Shown: piece by piece, positions 39,800-47,886 of the stretch | How the letters are laid out: each line of letters starts with the position of its first letter | How positions within the stretch are numbered: position 1 is the stretch's first letter | Assembly (NCBI GenBank): GCA_011525915.1 | Contig: WYBM01000051.1 | Span: 124,001 to 188,000 of the forward strand | Length of the DNA: 64,000 nt | Source of the DNA: Ardenticatenaceae bacterium | GTDB lineage: Bacteria; Chloroflexota; Anaerolineae; Promineifilales; Promineifilaceae | Direction: 5' to 3' | Made by a program: the position numbers and the translations under genes | Notes under the pieces: model-generated | Told to the model about the DNA's origin: nothing | The model's database searches: none | The model's input: the letters and a program-made list of their open reading frames with translations, nothing else

Positions 39800-42583
39800 C
39801 TACCCCGTGTTTTTCAGGCCGGAGGCAATACCATTGATGGTGAGGAAGATAGTGTGTAACAGTTTTTGGGCGGTTGCGCTTTCCTGCTCCGGCAGGTGGC
39901 GCAGCTTACGCAGCAGGCTCACCTGAATGAAGTTGAGCGGGTCTACGTAGGGGTTACGCTGGCGTACGGAACGCTGCAGCGTGCGGTCATTATCCAACAG
40001 TTCACGTTGGCCAGTGACACGCAAAATCCAGGCAACAGTACGGTCAAATTCTGCCTTAATGTCACCGTAGATTTGCTCGCGAATGCCGGCGTCGCTGACC
40101 AGGCTGGCATAAAGGCGGGCAATGCCCATGTCGGCTTTGGCCAGGGAAACCTGGGCGTTGTCAATGACCACACTGAAGAAGGGCCAGTTGTGGTACATCT
40201 CCTGTAAAAGCTGAGCGTTAGCCGGTGTTTTACCAAAGGCGGCCAGCGCCGCGCCCACACCATACCAGCCAGGCAGCACATGACGGCTCTGCATCCAACT
40301 AAAGCCCCAGGGAATGGCCCGCAGGCTGTCAAATGTAGCTTGGGCCGTACGGCGAGACGGCCGTGACCCAATCCGCATCTGACTGATTTCGGCAAATGGC
40401 GTGGCCTGCTGCCAATAGTCCAGCAAGGCTGGTGTTTCGTAAATGAGGTGACGATAGGCGCGGTATGAGGTGGCGGCCAGTTCATCCATAGCGGCTCGCC
40501 ATTCCGGTTTAAAGCGCGGCTGGACATTGTGTCGGGGATCAGCGCTGGCCAGTAGAGTGGCGTGCAGCACCTGCTCCAGGTGACGGCGAGCGATGGCCGG
40601 GTGACCATACCGTTCATCAATCACTTCCCCTTGTTCGGTGATGCGGATACGGCCGTTTACACTGCCCGGCGGCTGTGCCAGAATGGCCCGGTTTGCGGGG
40701 CCACCACCGCGAGCAATAGTGCCGCCACGGCCGTGGAAGAGCATAATCTCCACGCCATGAGCGCGGCACGTCTCCGCCAACGCCTCCTGCGCCTGGTACA
40801 ATTCCCAATTGGCGGCCATGTAACCAGCGTCCTTGTTGCTGTCTGAGTAACCGATCATAATGGTCTGGCGGTGGCCAACACGGGCCAGGTGAGGGGCATA
40901 GGCCGGGTGGGTAAAGAGGCGCGTCATGACATCTGGCGCCTGACGCAAATCATCGCGCGTTTCAAATAAGGGCACAAAGGTCAACCCTTCATTGTCGTTG
41001 TCCGGGCGCAGGCAGAGGCCATGCCACTTTGCCAGCAGCAGGGGAGCCAGAATGTCTTCCGGGCCGTGTGTCATGCTGACGATGTACTGACCCAGCAGTT
41101 CACGGCCGTAAAAATCCACGGCACGCTTAAGGATTTGGAACAGCTGCAGGGTCTCGTCCGCTTCTGCCGAAAGATCGCTTAGCCCGGTGAGGTCAGGTGA
41201 TAGCTGGCTCAACACGGCCGAAAGCACCGCAGCCCGGCCATCACCATTCTGCGCGGCAAACCCATCATAAAGGCCACATTTTTGCAGCAGTTCATCTAAC
41301 ACGGCCGTGTTGACATCGCTGTATTGACGAATGTCCAGGGCCGCAACGTGCAGGCCAAACACCTGCGCCTGCCGCCGGAAGCGGGCCAGGTCATCATGGG
41401 CAATGTCATCCAGCCCGCTTTGATGCAGGGTTTTATTCATCAGTTCCAACGGCTGCAGCAGATCATCTTTGCTCTTCATCCGTAACGGCCGTTGGCTTTG
41501 CCCCATCAGCCGGGCCACCATGTCACCACGAGAGGCGTCTGCCAGGTGTTCGGCCAGGGTAGCCGCCCACAGGCGGTAGGGCTCGTTTGGGTACCGGTCG
41601 GCCAAAAAGGCCAGGTGTTCTGACTGGCTTTTCACTTCGGCCAGCGTTTCTAAAAATTCTGGCTGGATGGGGGAAAGCGTGTCAGAAATAGAGAGGGAGC
41701 GGTTCAGGTGTACGGCCGTGACCCGGTGCTTTTCCACAGCCAGGCCACGATGCAGCCGCAGCGTCTCCGCGGTGACATGCGCCGTAACGTTGGGGTTGCC
41801 GTCGCGGTCGCCGCCAATCCAGGAACCAAAGGTAAGGAAACGCGGCGGCGGCTTAAGCGAAGGATAGGTTTCGGTAACGGCCTGGACCATCGCCGCATAA
41901 ACGTCAGGGATCACATCCCAAATGGTGGTGTCCACGTAATAAAGGCCGGTTTTCACTTCATCGGTGACGGTGATCACGGCCGTGCGTGTGCGGTTGGTGA
42001 GCCAGAGAGATGTTACCTCGGCCCGGATATGCATCAATAAATGATCTCGTTCGGCGGGCAGCAAATTGCGCTCATGCAGCTCCGTCAGGGCATGGGAAAT
42101 GCGGCGCAGTTTAGACAACACTGTACGGCGCTTGGCCTGGGTAGGATGGGCGGTGAACACCAACTCTACACGCAGCTTTTCCAGCAGCTTGCCCATCTCA
42201 TAGTCGTCTACGCCCAACTGGGCCAGCTGCGCCACCGCCGCCGGAATAGATTCCTTGAGCGGCTGCGGATGCGCGGTGCGCTCTCGTTCGCGCAAGACAC
42301 GCACCCGGTTTTGCTCTTCAGCCAGGTTCACCAGCTCAAAGTAGGTAGCAAAAGCCCGTGAGGCCAGCTCCACCTGGTCCAGAGTAAGGCCAGCCACAAC
42401 AACTTCCAGACGGCCGTCAATATCCATCTGGGGATCAGCCCGCCGCGCTTTGGTCAACGCCCGGATGCGCTCTTCCAGCTCAAAAATCTCAATACCTGAT
42501 TGGTGGCGAATAACCCGGCCTAAAATATCACCCAACAGGTGAATATCTTCGCTCAACTGCTTAAGATTGTCCATTGTTGACAT
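39800..42583 (-). CDS. ppc: Phosphoenolpyruvate carboxylase
   Basis: A 927-residue enzyme that carboxylates PEP to oxaloacetate. The catalytic His is in VFTAHPTQAKRRTVL (near residue 145); other family motifs are IGYSDSNKDAGYMA, FHGRGGTIARGGGP and the C-terminal NTG. The glycine-rich loop and Lys of the PEP site are present. The length fits the bacterial form. ATG at 42583 has AGGGGA at 8 bp. The role is anaplerotic CO2 fixation; the neighbouring beta carbonic anhydrase gene at 50809 would supply bicarbonate, but the two are not linked in one operon. Confidence 0.97.
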   Translation of the reverse strand: MSTMDNLKQLSEDIHLLGDILGRVIRHQSGIEIFELEERIRALTKARRADPQMDIDGRLEVVVAGLTLDQVELASRAFATYFELVNLAEEQNRVRVLRERERTAHPQPLKESIPAAVAQLAQLGVDDYEMGKLLEKLRVELVFTAHPTQAKRRTVLSKLRRISHALTELHERNLLPAERDHLLMHIRAEVTSLWLTNRTRTAVITVTDEVKTGLYYVDTTIWDVIPDVYAAMVQAVTETYPSLKPPPRFLTFGSWIGGDRDGNPNVTAHVTAETLRLHRGLAVEKHRVTAVHLNRSLSISDTLSPIQPEFLETLAEVKSQSEHLAFLADRYPNEPYRLWAATLAEHLADASRGDMVARLMGQSQRPLRMKSKDDLLQPLELMNKTLHQSGLDDIAHDDLARFRRQAQVFGLHVAALDIRQYSDVNTAVLDELLQKCGLYDGFAAQNGDGRAAVLSAVLSQLSPDLTGLSDLSAEADETLQLFQILKRAVDFYGRELLGQYIVSMTHGPEDILAPLLLAKWHGLCLRPDNDNEGLTFVPLFETRDDLRQAPDVMTRLFTHPAYAPHLARVGHRQTIMIGYSDSNKDAGYMAANWELYQAQEALAETCRAHGVEIMLFHGRGGTIARGGGPANRAILAQPPGSVNGRIRITEQGEVIDERYGHPAIARRHLEQVLHATLLASADPRHNVQPRFKPEWRAAMDELAATSYRAYRHLIYETPALLDYWQQATPFAEISQMRIGSRPSRRTAQATFDSLRAIPWGFSWMQSRHVLPGWYGVGAALAAFGKTPANAQLLQEMYHNWPFFSVVIDNAQVSLAKADMGIARLYASLVSDAGIREQIYGDIKAEFDRTVAWILRVTGQRELLDNDRTLQRSVRQRNPYVDPLNFIQVSLLRKLRHLPEQESATAQKLLHTIFLTINGIASGLKNTG

Positions 42584-42597
42584 CTGTTTTCCCCTGA

Positions 42598-42649
42598 TCG
42601 GTCATCGGTAAACGGTACCAACTGCCCATGACCGGTTACTGGTTACCGG
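42598..42649. repeat. Variant inverted array between ppc and NUDIX gene (copy d)
   Basis: TCGGTCATCGGTAAACGGT and ACCGGTTACTGGTTACCGG are partly complementary, about 14 of 19 positions. It has the same two-arm design as the ACTGA arrays but with ACTGG/ACCGG units. The right arm encodes the last codons of the NUDIX gene. Confidence 0.5.
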
Positions 42650-43187
42650 AAGTATAGTTTTTGTGGTGATAAAAAGCGGCAACGACCAGGGCATGGGAAA
42701 TGCGGCCAGTTCGGATGAGTTCGGGGATGTCAGTTAATGGGATTTCTTCGATGGCAATGTCTTCTGCACCATCAAATTGGGGTGTCTGTATCTGGCGTGC
42801 GCCTAATGCCAGGTAAGTGTAGCAGCAGTTATCCAGAAAAGCGGGATTGGGATCTACAGTGCCAATGTGCACCATCTGATCGGCCACATAGCCGGTTTCT
42901 TCCAGCAGCTCACGGCGGGCAGTTTCAGCGGGGGAACCATCTTCGGCGTCTACAATGCCGCCGGGGATTTCCAGGGTAATGGCTTCACGGCCGTGGCGGA
43001 ATTGATGCACCATCACCACCTTGTCATCCGGCGTTAGGGGAATAACGTTCACCCAATCCGGTGACTCCAACACGTAAAAGCGGTGGACATGACCCGTGCG
43101 TGGTGAACGGCGTGTATCCTGCCGTGCCTGAAAAATACGGTAATCTGCCAGAGATTCACTATCTAACTTTTCCCACTCTTCAACCAT
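42636..43187 (-). CDS. NUDIX hydrolase (ADP-ribose pyrophosphatase-like)
   Basis: A 183-residue hydrolase. The NUDIX box reads GGIVDAEDGSPAETARRELL then EETGY, which keeps the GX5EX7REUXEEXGU residues. The preceding WVNVIPLTPDDKVVMVHQFRHG is typical of ADP-ribose pyrophosphatase-like members. Three ATG codons in a row begin the frame; the third, at 43187, is best spaced from GGAG. Substrate is likely a nucleoside diphosphate sugar, but this cannot be told from the box. Its 3' end enters the inverted repeat at 42598-42649. Confidence 0.88.
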   Translation of the reverse strand: MVEEWEKLDSESLADYRIFQARQDTRRSPRTGHVHRFYVLESPDWVNVIPLTPDDKVVMVHQFRHGREAITLEIPGGIVDAEDGSPAETARRELLEETGYVADQMVHIGTVDPNPAFLDNCCYTYLALGARQIQTPQFDGAEDIAIEEIPLTDIPELIRTGRISHALVVAAFYHHKNYTSGNQ

Positions 43188-43321
43188 CATCATGCTCCAT
43201 TGTCATTTTCTGAATCATAATGCCAATCGCCCGTGAACGCCAGCCGTTTTCTAGCCACACTTCAGTATAATGGGTATAAATATAAGGGAAACATCAATCA
43301 TGCATAAGGAGTGGCAGCTTA

Positions 43322-44110
43322 ATGACATACACATATGATTATCCATCTGAAGATAAATTGCCAGTTTGGTTGCCACACCTAAGTGAGGAAAGTGAGATGG
43401 CAGAGAATTTAGAGGCGCTGCGCAAAAAGCGCAACATGAAAGTTGGCCAGCTTGCAGCCAAGTCTGGCATTCCAACCAAACAGATTGTGGCTTATGAAAA
43501 AGGGGAACGCATTAAAGTGGCAGATATGCCAAAGTTGGCCCGGGCTCTATTTGTGGATGTCTCAGACATTAACTGGGTCTCAGAAAAGCCTAAAGCCCCC
43601 TCCCCCCAAAAAACCGCCTCTCAGCAAGAGGCCAAACCGGCTCAGCCATTGAAGCGCACGCCCGCGTCACAACCGGCACGGCCGTCACAGATTCAACACC
43701 TGCTGCTGCTGGCCCAAAAATTGGGTGAGGATGAAGGTGCCGTAACAAACAAAGCCGGTAAACCCCTGGCTGACCTGAGCCTGGCAGAAGCAAGCGCCCT
43801 GTTGCTGACTTACAATCAGGCCTGGATGAGCTACAAAGCCAGTCGTCCACCGGGGGACCCGCACACCAGCGGTACTCAGGGGAGGCGGGCTACGACACCG
43901 GAGGCCGTAGACCGCTTTGAGCTGACCTATCTGCATGCCCGCCAGGAAGCGGGCGACGAGCTGGCATTTACGTTGTTTGATGGATCGGTGTGGCACGGCC
44001 GTATCCTGGGCTTCTCCCCTTACACTATCACCATCCAGCAAACAGAGGGGCCCGAAACAACACTACAAAAGCTGGCAATTGCCTACTATGCGGTCATCGA
44101 AAAAGCATAA
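43322..44110 (+). CDS. XRE-like helix-turn-helix protein with C-terminal Hfq/LSm-like domain
   Basis: A 262-residue protein. Residues about 27-85 look like an XRE helix-turn-helix (LEALRKKRNMKVGQLAAKSG then QIVAYEKGER). A Pro/Lys/Gln-rich linker follows, then a helical part (about 120-165). Residues about 211-262 resemble an Hfq/LSm fold: DELAFTLFDGSVWHGRILGF as Sm1-like and LQKLAIAYYAVI as Sm2-like (compare YKHAI of Hfq). The start at 43322 follows AAGGAG by 10 bp; an ATG at 43397 is the alternative. A TATAAT box (43266-43271) lies 56 bp upstream without a good -35. First of three close genes. Confidence 0.75.
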   Translation: MTYTYDYPSEDKLPVWLPHLSEESEMAENLEALRKKRNMKVGQLAAKSGIPTKQIVAYEKGERIKVADMPKLARALFVDVSDINWVSEKPKAPSPQKTASQQEAKPAQPLKRTPASQPARPSQIQHLLLLAQKLGEDEGAVTNKAGKPLADLSLAEASALLLTYNQAWMSYKASRPPGDPHTSGTQGRRATTPEAVDRFELTYLHARQEAGDELAFTLFDGSVWHGRILGFSPYTITIQQTEGPETTLQKLAIAYYAVIEKA

Positions 44111-44145
44111 CCGGGAAGCTGTTACCTGATGATCAGGAGAAACCG

Positions 44146-44547
44146 ATGAGTTTATCAGACCACCTGCGTTACTTGCGAGCCATGCAAGGCGGACCTCACA
44201 TTGCTGACGTAGCCCATGGGGCAAACGTTGATAACGTTGCGGCTGTCACTGTGGCGGAAAAGCAATACCGCCCCCTTGAAGACGAAGACCTGCTTAACAA
44301 ACTGGCGGCTTATTACGGCCGTCCACTTGAAGAATTTCACTGGCATAATGCCCGCTCCCGCAAACAGTTCACCTTTTTTATCAACGGGGCCATGGGCTCC
44401 GAAACGGCCGTATCCCTGACATTACGGCATGGCGTAACATTAACCGGCACCGTAGAAGATTGGGACCTGGCATGTGTGGCCTTACGGACGGCAGACGGCC
44501 GTCTGCTCGTCGTCCAGCGCCACGCCATCATAGATTGGTCAGTGTAA
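44146..44547 (+). CDS. Second helix-turn-helix plus Hfq/LSm-like protein
   Basis: A 133-residue shorter relative of the previous product. Residues about 3-68 are a degenerate XRE-like domain (SDHLRYLRAMQGG, then LLNKLAAYYGRPLEEF). Residues about 83-133 resemble Hfq more closely than the first gene: VSLTLRHGVTLTGTVEDWD as Sm1-like and VVQRHAIIDW as Sm2-like, close to VYKHAIST. The ATG has AGGAGA at 6-7 bp. It starts 35 bp after the first gene, so co-transcription is likely. An Hfq-type protein would bind U-rich or A-rich RNA; joining to a DNA-binding domain suggests a regulator of unknown type. Confidence 0.75.
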   Translation: MSLSDHLRYLRAMQGGPHIADVAHGANVDNVAAVTVAEKQYRPLEDEDLLNKLAAYYGRPLEEFHWHNARSRKQFTFFINGAMGSETAVSLTLRHGVTLTGTVEDWDLACVALRTADGRLLVVQRHAIIDWSV

Positions 44548-44588
44548 GGCAAGTGAACAACCTGTCTTACTTTTTAAAGGAGGGCAAT

Positions 44589-44855
44589 GTGAGTACCTTT
44601 GTGATTGAAAGCAAACCCCGCAAAATGACCACCGGCGTCAACTGGCGCATTGATGTGCTGGGCCCAGATGGCCCGGCCAAAGATCGGCTGGAAGAGGCGA
44701 TCAAAGGGTTAAAAAACCATCCGGCGAAAATTGCCCGCCAATCGCTTACAGACATTCTGGCATTGATCGACCAATTTAAGTACCAGATCAGGCATGTGGA
44801 ACATACCGCCGGGGATGGCGAAATGGAAAGCTGGTTATTTGTCGTGCAAAATTAA
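44589..44855 (+). CDS. Small protein downstream of HTH-LSm pair
   Basis: An 88-residue protein of unknown family starting at a GTG with a strong AAGGAGG at 5 bp. It begins STFVIESKPRKMTTGVNWR and has a helical, basic middle part (DRLEEAIKGLKNHPAKIARQ). No cofactor or membrane segment is seen. It starts 41 bp after the second HTH-LSm gene and is probably the third gene of that unit. It is followed by a heptad array. Confidence 0.7.
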   Translation: MSTFVIESKPRKMTTGVNWRIDVLGPDGPAKDRLEEAIKGLKNHPAKIARQSLTDILALIDQFKYQIRHVEHTAGDGEMESWLFVVQN

Positions 44856-44880
44856 GGCAGCCGCATTGGTGGCCTGCCCT

Positions 44881-44974
44881 AGTATCAGTTTTCAGTGATC
44901 GGCAACCAGTTTTTAGTAGGCCCACCTCCAGTAAATGTCCGCTGAAAACTGGTTGCTGACTTCTGATTACTGGT
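44881..44974. repeat. ACTGA/TCAGT heptad array (copy e)
   Basis: Between two convergent stop codons. Left arm ATCAGTTTTCAGTG and GGCAACCAGTTTTTAG; right arm CTGAAAACTGGTTG. CAACCAGTTTT and AAAACTGGTTG are perfect 11-bp complements. Likely folds in both transcripts. Confidence 0.75.
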
Positions 44975-44975
44975 C

Positions 44976-45479
44976 CTAGGTGATCATCTGGATAGCGGCA
45001 CGTGTGCTGGCGAAGGCCAGTTCTGGCAAATGATCCAGGCTAAAGAAAGCCGCCGCATCGGCATCATCACCGGCCTGTAAGTGGCCGCCCACCAGCCGTC
45101 CCTGGTACAAAATAAAGATAGAGGCGCCTCCTTGTTGGGGAGGGTTATAGTAAACGCCTACCAGCCGTTCAATTTCACCACGCAGACCCGTTTCTTCAAA
45201 CAATTCCCGCACGGCCGTCGCTTCTGGATCCTCCCCCGCGTCCAGATACCCTGCCGGAATGCTCCACTTGCCAATCTCCGGGTGCATGGTGCGCCGTACC
45301 AGTAAGATACGGCCGTCTGCAACAATAAGAACGCCCACACCCACCTTGGGATCGGTGAAATGAATGAATCCACAGTCTGGGCAAACGCGTCGTGGTTTAT
45401 CACCTACTAACCGTGTTTGCATCTCCCCGCCACAGCCAGAACAAAATCTAACACTTTCTGGGGCCGAGCTGCTGCTCAT
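44976..45479 (-). CDS. Zinc-ribbon NUDIX hydrolase
   Basis: A 167-residue hydrolase with an N-terminal zinc ribbon (C-S-G-C near residue 13, C-P-D-C near residue 33) and a NUDIX domain whose box reads GYLDAGEDPEATAVREL then FEETGL. This layout is shared with NudC-type NADH pyrophosphatases and related housecleaning enzymes, but the protein is shorter than NudC. The ATG has AGGGAG at 6 bp. Start and stop fit a single gene; it stands upstream of nothing on its strand and converges with the 44589 gene. Confidence 0.88.
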   Translation of the reverse strand: MSSSSAPESVRFCSGCGGEMQTRLVGDKPRRVCPDCGFIHFTDPKVGVGVLIVADGRILLVRRTMHPEIGKWSIPAGYLDAGEDPEATAVRELFEETGLRGEIERLVGVYYNPPQQGGASIFILYQGRLVGGHLQAGDDADAAAFFSLDHLPELAFASTRAAIQMIT

Positions 45480-45531
45480 TTTACTCCCTTTCCCAGAATG
45501 CCCATGTGCATGTTACAGCCAGCTTGCTGGC

Positions 45532-46446
45532 TCACTCATCACGTCCAGGCGCACGGTCGGCACCTAACCGTTGAAAAACCAGCCGCCAACCACCCTCACG
45601 GCCGTCGTCACAGGGGCCTATGCGCAGCCCACTCACCTCCGGGCTGCCTTCCACCAATACAACTGTGTAAGACACATCCGGCACCATGGTAAAATCACCA
45701 TAGCCCACGCCGACATCTGGTTTAAACCCGGTAAAAAAACGATCCTCCCCTGTGGCCCACCTAACCATAACTTCTACCCCCGGCAGCTCTTCCAGAAACT
45801 CATCCTGGGTCACCACCTCAATGTGCGGCAGTGCATCTTCAGCCCCACAAGCGCGCTCCTGGTTGAGTAAACGGTATGCCTGTTCTACCGTGGGTGTAGG
45901 TGACACAGTCGGTGATGCTGTGGGTGTGGGCAGCGGCACATCTGTGGGCACCAGCGTTGGTGGCGGCAGCGGCGAAGCCACCACCTGGGCCGCCAGCGTA
46001 GGGGTAGGCAGCACATCTGGTGTGGGGGCAAAGATGGCCACGGCACCCCCTTGCGCGCCCAACTGCTGTGCCAAAGCAGCCATATGGCGCAGCGCATCTG
46101 GTGATTGCAGATCACGTATATAAGTTTCCAGTAAATCATTGACTGTCTGCGTCAGGTTAGGGTCTTCCAGAGCAGCCAGGCGTTGTTGAGCCCGTGGCCA
46201 ATGGCCATCAGCGGCAAAGCTCTGGCTGACCAGAAAGATGTATTCTGCCTGGTAACGTTCACTCAAGCGCGCCGGGCTGGCATCTACATAAATAATAGGG
46301 TCTATCACCCAGGCATAATACAATCCAATGCCCAGGCCACCTATAATCCCCAGAAGCAGCCAACCAGTGGCAGAGATGCGCTGCCAAAACGGCCGTCCTG
46401 GCTGGCGGCGGGCATAAGGTAGCTGGCGGCGCGGGCGGCGGCTCAT
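45532..46446 (-). CDS. Single-pass membrane protein with Thr/Pro linker (paralogue 1)
   Basis: A 304-residue protein. A basic N-terminus (RRPRRQLPYARRQPGRP) precedes one membrane helix (about 28-47). The following part (YVDASPARLSERYQAEYIFL, AADGHWPRAQQRL) is alike in layout to the smaller upstream protein, suggesting duplication. A Pro/Thr/Val-rich linker (about 140-190) leads to a C-terminal domain with two Cys (CGAED, PCDDGRE) that I do not recognise. The start overlaps the stop of the upstream gene by 4 bp (ATGA). Function unknown; it may be an envelope-associated protein. Confidence 0.7.
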   Translation of the reverse strand: MSRRPRRQLPYARRQPGRPFWQRISATGWLLLGIIGGLGIGLYYAWVIDPIIYVDASPARLSERYQAEYIFLVSQSFAADGHWPRAQQRLAALEDPNLTQTVNDLLETYIRDLQSPDALRHMAALAQQLGAQGGAVAIFAPTPDVLPTPTLAAQVVASPLPPPTLVPTDVPLPTPTASPTVSPTPTVEQAYRLLNQERACGAEDALPHIEVVTQDEFLEELPGVEVMVRWATGEDRFFTGFKPDVGVGYGDFTMVPDVSYTVVLVEGSPEVSGLRIGPCDDGREGGWRLVFQRLGADRAPGRDE

Positions 46447-46826
46447 GGGTATGGCTCCGTGACGGAGGGCAGGTAAGGAGCCATGGCCGGGGACGTAATA
46501 CCCAAAGCGGCCGCCAGGCTGACCAACTGCCGGATTTCCATAGGGTCTTCTTGTTGTAAGATAGCGTCCAGCATCACGGCCGTGAGCAAGGCCTCCGCGT
46601 CGTCTCCCAGACCCGTCAGGCGGGCCTGTGCCGAAGCCAGATCTCCTTCAACAGCATAAGCCGCGGCAATCATGCGCACATAGTCACGCTTAAATCCATC
46701 TGCCAGTAACGTGGGATCGGCATTGATATATTCCGTAGGCGCAACCTCCCAGCCTACGTACAGGCCCAGACCCAGGCCAATGGCCAAACCCACCAGTACG
46801 AAGAATGGAATACGAAGACGACTCAT
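46443..46826 (-). CDS. Single-pass membrane protein (paralogue 2)
   Basis: A 127-residue protein with one membrane helix (about 6-25, VGLAIGLGLGLYVGW) and a helical outer part (YINADPTLLADGFKRDYVRM, VEGDLASAQARL). Shares the GLY-x-x-W, DP-x-x-Y, D-A/P and LASAQARL-type pattern with the N-terminal half of the next gene, so the two are tandem paralogues. The ATG has GAGG at 7 bp. Overlaps its partner by 4 bp, so they are probably translated together. Function unknown. Confidence 0.7.
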   Translation of the reverse strand: MSRLRIPFFVLVGLAIGLGLGLYVGWEVAPTEYINADPTLLADGFKRDYVRMIAAAYAVEGDLASAQARLTGLGDDAEALLTAVMLDAILQQEDPMEIRQLVSLAAALGITSPAMAPYLPSVTEPYP

Positions 46827-47033
46827 GCATTGCCTCAGATTTCAGTGACCAGACAGTTGGCCAAATCTAACAACCAAATAATAGTTGACCACATAAAAAG
46901 GAGTTACCCATTTTCATGAGCAACTCCTCTTAGCATTTGCCCGGCCTCTGGTGGGGACATATAATCCCGATGAACAAGTAGGGACAGGTTTGATGCCTAC
47001 CCTATGGGGTGCCCTCAGGGTAGCCCCTACCAA

Positions 47034-47115
<82 letters not shown>

Positions 47116-47135
47116 TCTATATACAAAGCGGCGAG

Positions 47136-47164
47136 ATTTTAGAACATGGCATGCGTTCTGTCAA
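47136..47164 (-). promoter_or_regulatory. Promoter of tRNA-Leu
   Basis: On the minus strand, consensus TTGACA (47159-47164), a 17-bp spacer, then TAAAAT (47136-47141). The start of transcription would fall 10-15 nt before the tRNA 5' end. The best sigma-70-type promoter in the window. Confidence 0.75.
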
Positions 47165-47190
47165 CATCATCACTAATTGATAACCACGCA

Positions 47191-47235
47191 TCGGTGAATA
47201 CTGACCACTGAATACTGACCACTGAATACTGATAT
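47191..47235. repeat. ACTGA heptad array (copy f)
   Basis: ACTGACC and ACTGAAT units alternate exactly every 7 nt, five in a row, ending in ACTGATA. Only the right-arm type of unit is present. It lies directly before the sigma gene and behind the tRNA promoter; unlike the other copies it is in a divergent region. Confidence 0.8.
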
Positions 47236-47241
47236 ACGGGA

Positions 47242-47844
47242 ATGGATGAAGCAGTACTGATCGAACAGGCAAAACAGGGGGACGTGACGGCTTATAACCG
47301 GTTGGTGCTGCATTATCAACAGGTGACGTATAACGTTGCTTACCGCATTATGGGAGACCCACAATCGGCGGAAGACATGACGCAAGAGGCCTTTGTGGCT
47401 GCGTACCAATCGCTGAATACGTTTCGCGATGGCAGCTTTAAGGCATGGCTGCTGCGTATCACTACCAACCGCTGCTACGATGAACTGCGCAAATACAAAC
47501 GCCGCCCTCAATCGTCATTGGATGATCTGACAGAAGATAACGAATCATTTGCCTTTTTACGTGACCCAGGGGAAGGGCCGGAAGCACAGCAACAACGGTT
47601 AGAGCTCATTCGGGCCATTGAGCGCTGCTTACAAGGGCTGCCGGAGGATCAGCGGATCACGGCCGTGCTCTGTGACGTGGAGGGGTATGATTATAATGAA
47701 ATTGCCCACATCACCCGCGTTTCATTAGGCACGGTGAAGTCACGCATGAGCCGGGCCCGTCACAAATTGCGTGATTGTTTGCAAGGCGTCAAGGAACTTT
47801 TACCGGCATCATATCGTCTACCAAGTGAACTTATAGACCATTGA
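47242..47844 (+). CDS. ECF RNA polymerase sigma factor
   Basis: A 200-residue sigma factor. Region 2 includes YNVAYRIMGDPQSAEDMTQE and region 2.4-like FRDGSFKAWLLRITTNRCYD, region 4 includes LPEDQRITAVLCDVEGYDYN and VSLGTVKSRMSRARHKLRD. The CYDELRKYKRR segment and length fit the SigW/RpoE-like group. The start ATG is just after a heptad array. It is followed 42 bp later by its probable anti-sigma gene. Confidence 0.93.
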   Translation: MDEAVLIEQAKQGDVTAYNRLVLHYQQVTYNVAYRIMGDPQSAEDMTQEAFVAAYQSLNTFRDGSFKAWLLRITTNRCYDELRKYKRRPQSSLDDLTEDNESFAFLRDPGEGPEAQQQRLELIRAIERCLQGLPEDQRITAVLCDVEGYDYNEIAHITRVSLGTVKSRMSRARHKLRDCLQGVKELLPASYRLPSELIDH

Positions 47845-47886
47845 TTGGTGAGACACTGGCAATGAGATGATTGCACATGCACCTCA

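Noticed and set aside
46997..47023. Terminator after tRNA-Leu
   Set aside because: A 7-bp stem exists but there is no T-run on the minus strand, so I do not call it a terminator.
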